From positions 62,001-126,000 of the forward strand of contig NZ_JACCDF010000005.1 in NCBI RefSeq assembly GCF_013415105.1: a stretch of DNA of 64,000 bases. The letters run 5' to 3'. This DNA comes from Vreelandella salicampi. Its GTDB lineage: Bacteria; Pseudomonadota; Gammaproteobacteria; Pseudomonadales; Halomonadaceae. The position numbers and the translations under genes are program-made. Below are positions 61,363-64,000 of this stretch, piece after piece; position 1 is the stretch's first letter; the number at the start of each line of letters is the position of its first letter. Under the pieces are notes generated by a model that saw only the letters and a list, made by a program, of their open reading frames with translations, had not been told where the DNA came from and did not search any database.

Positions 61363-62751
61363 TTAGCGCCGATGCTCGGCGACGTACTGCTGGACCGCGC
61401 TAAGATCAGACGGAAGCACCGTGTAGCGCTCTTCGCGTTCGAGCAGGTCATCCATGTGCGGAGGCAGCGACACACCGGGGAAGCCCGCTTTCACCACGGC
61501 CTCGGCGAATTTCGCCGGGTGCGCGGTCGCAAGCGTAATGACCGGCGTGGACTGATCGGCCCGGGCACGCTCGGCGGCGCGGTAACCGGTAGCGGTGTGC
61601 GGATCGAGGATTTCGCCGGTGCGGTGGTGGGCTTCGCGAATCACTTCCAGAATCGTTGCATCATCCACACTGTGGCTGGCAAATTTCTCGCGCAGCTTCG
61701 CCAGCGGCGCTTCGGCAAGCGCCGTGGGCTCTTGTTGGAAACGCTCCAGCAAGGCCGCTACCGCCGCCCCGTCGCGCTCGTAGGCGTCAAAAAGCAGACG
61801 CTCGAAGTTGGACGAAACGACGATATCCATCGATGGCGCCAAGGTGGCGGCCAGCTCGTGCTTGGAGAAGTCGTTGGCCGCTAGCGTACGGTGGAGAATG
61901 TCGTTGGCATTGGTGGCGATGATGAACTGCTTCACCGGCAGGCCCATTTTATAAGCCATAAAGCCAGCAAAGACGTTGCCAAAATTCGCCGATGGCACGC
62001 AGAAACTCACCTCACGGCGCGGCGCGCCCAAGGCGACGCCTGCCGCCACGTAGTAAACGATTTGGGCCATGATCCGCGCCCAGTTGATCGAGTTCACTGC
62101 CACCAAGCGCGTGCCTTTCAGGAAGTCTTGATTGGCGAAGCTCGCCTTCACCATCGCCTGGGCGTCATCGAAATTGCCTTCGATAGCGATATTGAAGACG
62201 TTATTGGCCAGTACCGTGGTCATCTGGCGGCGCTGCACTTCAGAGACGCGGTTATACGGGTGCAGGATAAAAATATCCAGATTATCGCAGTGACGACACC
62301 CTTCAATCGCCGCCGAGCCAGTATCGCCGGAAGTGGCGCCCATGATCACCGCACGTTCGCCGCGCTTTTTCAGGAAGTGATCAAGAATGCGCCCTAACAG
62401 CTGCAGCGCGACGTCTTTAAACGCCAATGTCGGGCCGTGGAACTGCTCCAACAAAAAGTGATTGGCGTCGAGCTGCTTAAGCGGCACCACGGCATCGTGG
62501 TTGAACGTGGCGTAGGCGTCATGCACAAGTTGGCGGAACGTCGCGTCGTCAATCTCGCCGTTCACGAACGGCTTCATCACGCGAAACGCGATCTCAGCGT
62601 AAGACAGCCCCGCCATCTCGGCAAGCTCATCATGCGAGAACGAAGGCAAGGTTTCCGGCACGTAAAGGCCACCGTCGCTCGCCATACCGGTGAGCACCAC
62701 CTCTTCGAATGACAGCGCGGGCGCCTGCCCACGCGTGCTGATATAACGCAT
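61363..62751 (-). CDS. thrC: Threonine synthase
   Basis: ThrC converts O-phosphohomoserine to threonine with PLP. The N-terminus MRYISTRGQAPALSFEEV is diagnostic. The PLP lysine lies in HGPTLAFKDVALQLLG and the phosphate-binding loop in GATSGDTGSAAIEG. Length is 462 residues, the longer proteobacterial type. It follows hom by 18 bases; hom-thrC-recJ on one strand is typical of pseudomonads and relatives. Confidence 0.97.
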   Translation of the reverse strand: MRYISTRGQAPALSFEEVVLTGMASDGGLYVPETLPSFSHDELAEMAGLSYAEIAFRVMKPFVNGEIDDATFRQLVHDAYATFNHDAVVPLKQLDANHFLLEQFHGPTLAFKDVALQLLGRILDHFLKKRGERAVIMGATSGDTGSAAIEGCRHCDNLDIFILHPYNRVSEVQRRQMTTVLANNVFNIAIEGNFDDAQAMVKASFANQDFLKGTRLVAVNSINWARIMAQIVYYVAAGVALGAPRREVSFCVPSANFGNVFAGFMAYKMGLPVKQFIIATNANDILHRTLAANDFSKHELAATLAPSMDIVVSSNFERLLFDAYERDGAAVAALLERFQQEPTALAEAPLAKLREKFASHSVDDATILEVIREAHHRTGEILDPHTATGYRAAERARADQSTPVITLATAHPAKFAEAVVKAGFPGVSLPPHMDDLLEREERYTVLPSDLSAVQQYVAEHRR

Positions 62752-62769
62752 GGCGTTGTGCTCCTTTTT

Positions 62770-64000
62770 TTAATCGCCTTCGTTCAGGCTTTCGACGCGA
62801 ATACGAGTCACGGGGCCGGCAATGTCCGCCATGGATTCAATTTCGCGAATCGCGTCGTTCATCTGTTTCTCTTTGGTGCGGTGCGTCATCAGAATGATCG
62901 GCACCAACTCGCCTTCGGTGGCTTCTTTCTGGATCAGCGCCTCAATCGAAATCCCCTGCTCGGAGAGAATTGTGGCCACGCGCGCCAGAACGCCGGGGCG
63001 ATCCACCGCCAGCAGGCGCAGGTAGTAGGCCGTGGTGATCTCTTCCATCGGCATGATCGGTAGCGCGTTGGCGCTTTGGCCCACACCGCTGAAGGCCAGA
63101 TACGGTACCCGGTAGTGGTGATCGGTGGCGATATCCCGTGCTACGTCCAACAAATCGGCGACTACGGCTGAAGCGGTGGGTTCCGCTCCGGCGCCAGCGC
63201 CGTAATAAAGCGTCGGACCTACGGCGTCGCCCATTACTTCAATGGCGTTTTTGACGCCGTGAACATTGGCGAGAAGGCGCTCTTTGGGAATCAGCGTCGG
63301 GTGAACGCGCAGCTCAAGCCCGGCTTCGGTGCGCTTGGAGATACCCAGGTGCTTGATGATATAGCCCAGGTTATCCGCCTGCTCGACGTCTTGAGCGGTA
63401 ATCCGCGCAATGCCTTCTGTGAAGGCCTTATCGAACTGTAGCGGCACACCGTAAGCAATGGAGGCGAGAATGGTGAGCTTATGCGCGGCGTCGATTCCTT
63501 CCACATCAAACGTCGGGTCGGATTCGGCATAGCCAAGGGCTTGGGCTTCGGCCAGCACGTCTTCAAAGGCTCGGCCTTCGTCGCGCATGTGCGTCAGGAT
63601 GTAGTTGCCCGTGCCGTTGATGATACCCGCCACCCATTCAATACGGTTGGCGCCTAGGCCCTCGCGCAGCGATTTGATCACCGGAATACCGCCGGCAACG
63701 GCCGCTTCAAACGCGACAATCACGCCTTTTTCGTGGGCGGCCTGGAAGATTTCATTACCATGCACCGCGATCAACGCTTTATTGGCGGTAACAACGTGCT
63801 TGCCGTTATCGATGGCGGTTAGCACCAGCTCACGGGCCGTATCGTAGCCGCCAATCAGCTCGACAACGACGTCGATATCAGGGTTACGCGCCACTTCAAA
63901 CACGTCGGTGGTGGCTTTAATACCGGTGATGTCGCAATCAGGATGGATGCTGCGATGCGCCACCTGTTCAATCACAATGGGACGCCCCGCGCGGCGGGCG
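62770..64000 (-). CDS. hom: Homoserine dehydrogenase, 5' end outside window
   Basis: The frame is open to the window edge; residues before the visible part read ARRAGRPI, which fits the family. Hom reduces aspartate semialdehyde to homoserine. The NAD(P) domain tail, VTANKALIAVHGNEIF with the catalytic-site Lys, and FEAAVAGGIPVIKSLREGL are visible. The C-terminal ACT domain (about the last 80 residues, YYLRLLAVDRPGVLARVA) gives threonine feedback control. About 409 residues are present, so only roughly 25-30 are missing. Confidence 0.97.
   Translation of the reverse strand, partial: ARRAGRPIVIEQVAHRSIHPDCDITGIKATTDVFEVARNPDIDVVVELIGGYDTARELVLTAIDNGKHVVTANKALIAVHGNEIFQAAHEKGVIVAFEAAVAGGIPVIKSLREGLGANRIEWVAGIINGTGNYILTHMRDEGRAFEDVLAEAQALGYAESDPTFDVEGIDAAHKLTILASIAYGVPLQFDKAFTEGIARITAQDVEQADNLGYIIKHLGISKRTEAGLELRVHPTLIPKERLLANVHGVKNAIEVMGDAVGPTLYYGAGAGAEPTASAVVADLLDVARDIATDHHYRVPYLAFSGVGQSANALPIMPMEEITTAYYLRLLAVDRPGVLARVATILSEQGISIEALIQKEATEGELVPIILMTHRTKEKQMNDAIREIESMADIAGPVTRIRVESLNEGD

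Overview
The window reads as a chromosome segment of a halophilic gammaproteobacterium, most likely Halomonas or a close relative (Halomonadaceae). The evidence is the gene order (lpxD-fabZ-lpxA-lpxB-rnhB-dnaE; map-glnD-dapC-dapD-dapE; ftsYEX-rpoH), the fairly high GC content, the acid-rich proteins and Pseudomonas-like protein versions. I see no rRNA, tRNA, IS element, prophage or CRISPR array.

Region 1 (1-22.8 kb). After the 3' end of ppx, a long minus-strand series runs from rpsB down to tilS: rpsB-tsf-pyrH-frr-uppS-cdsA-dxr-rseP-bamA-skp-lpxD-fabZ-lpxA-lpxB-rnhB-dnaE-(CNB/CPBP fusion)-accA-tilS. It links translation factors, isoprenoid carrier and phospholipid precursors, outer-membrane assembly, lipid A, the replicative polymerase and fatty acid synthesis. 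Many junctions are 1-4 bp overlaps. Several of the larger gaps hold strong hairpins without U tracts. The cyclic-nucleotide-binding/CPBP gene between dnaE and accA is the odd member.

Region 2 (23.1-31 kb, plus strand). map, glnD and a lysine/diaminopimelate set (dapC, an ArsC/Spx-like gene, dapD, dapE, an unknown coupled gene).

Region 3 (31-46.8 kb). Mixed housekeeping: a membrane-anchored cold-shock protein, slyX, ald, rlmI, mutM, rpmG/rpmB, radC, then coaBC-dut-algC-argB-slmA, then rpoH and ftsX-ftsE-ftsY, rsmD and zapB.

Region 4 (46.8-53.1 kb). rimI, a HolD-like candidate, bolA, an MFS exporter, an unknown acidic protein, lysS and prfB, the last with the classic +1 programmed frameshift.

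Region 5 (53.1-59.5 kb). An accessory block between prfB and recJ, genes that are adjacent in E. coli. It holds a FadL-type porin; a MerR regulator with a textbook long-spacer promoter, coupled to a CopA-type copper ATPase and a 26-residue membrane peptide that looks like the leftover anchor of a cupredoxin; a Xre/RES toxin-antitoxin pair; and a YitT-family membrane protein. The window ends with recJ, thrC and the 3' part of hom.

The least ordinary items are the CNB-CPBP fusion, the HolD-like gene, the truncated cupredoxin-like peptide beside the RES/Xre module, and the two unrecognised small proteins. No wholly new multi-gene system is evident.
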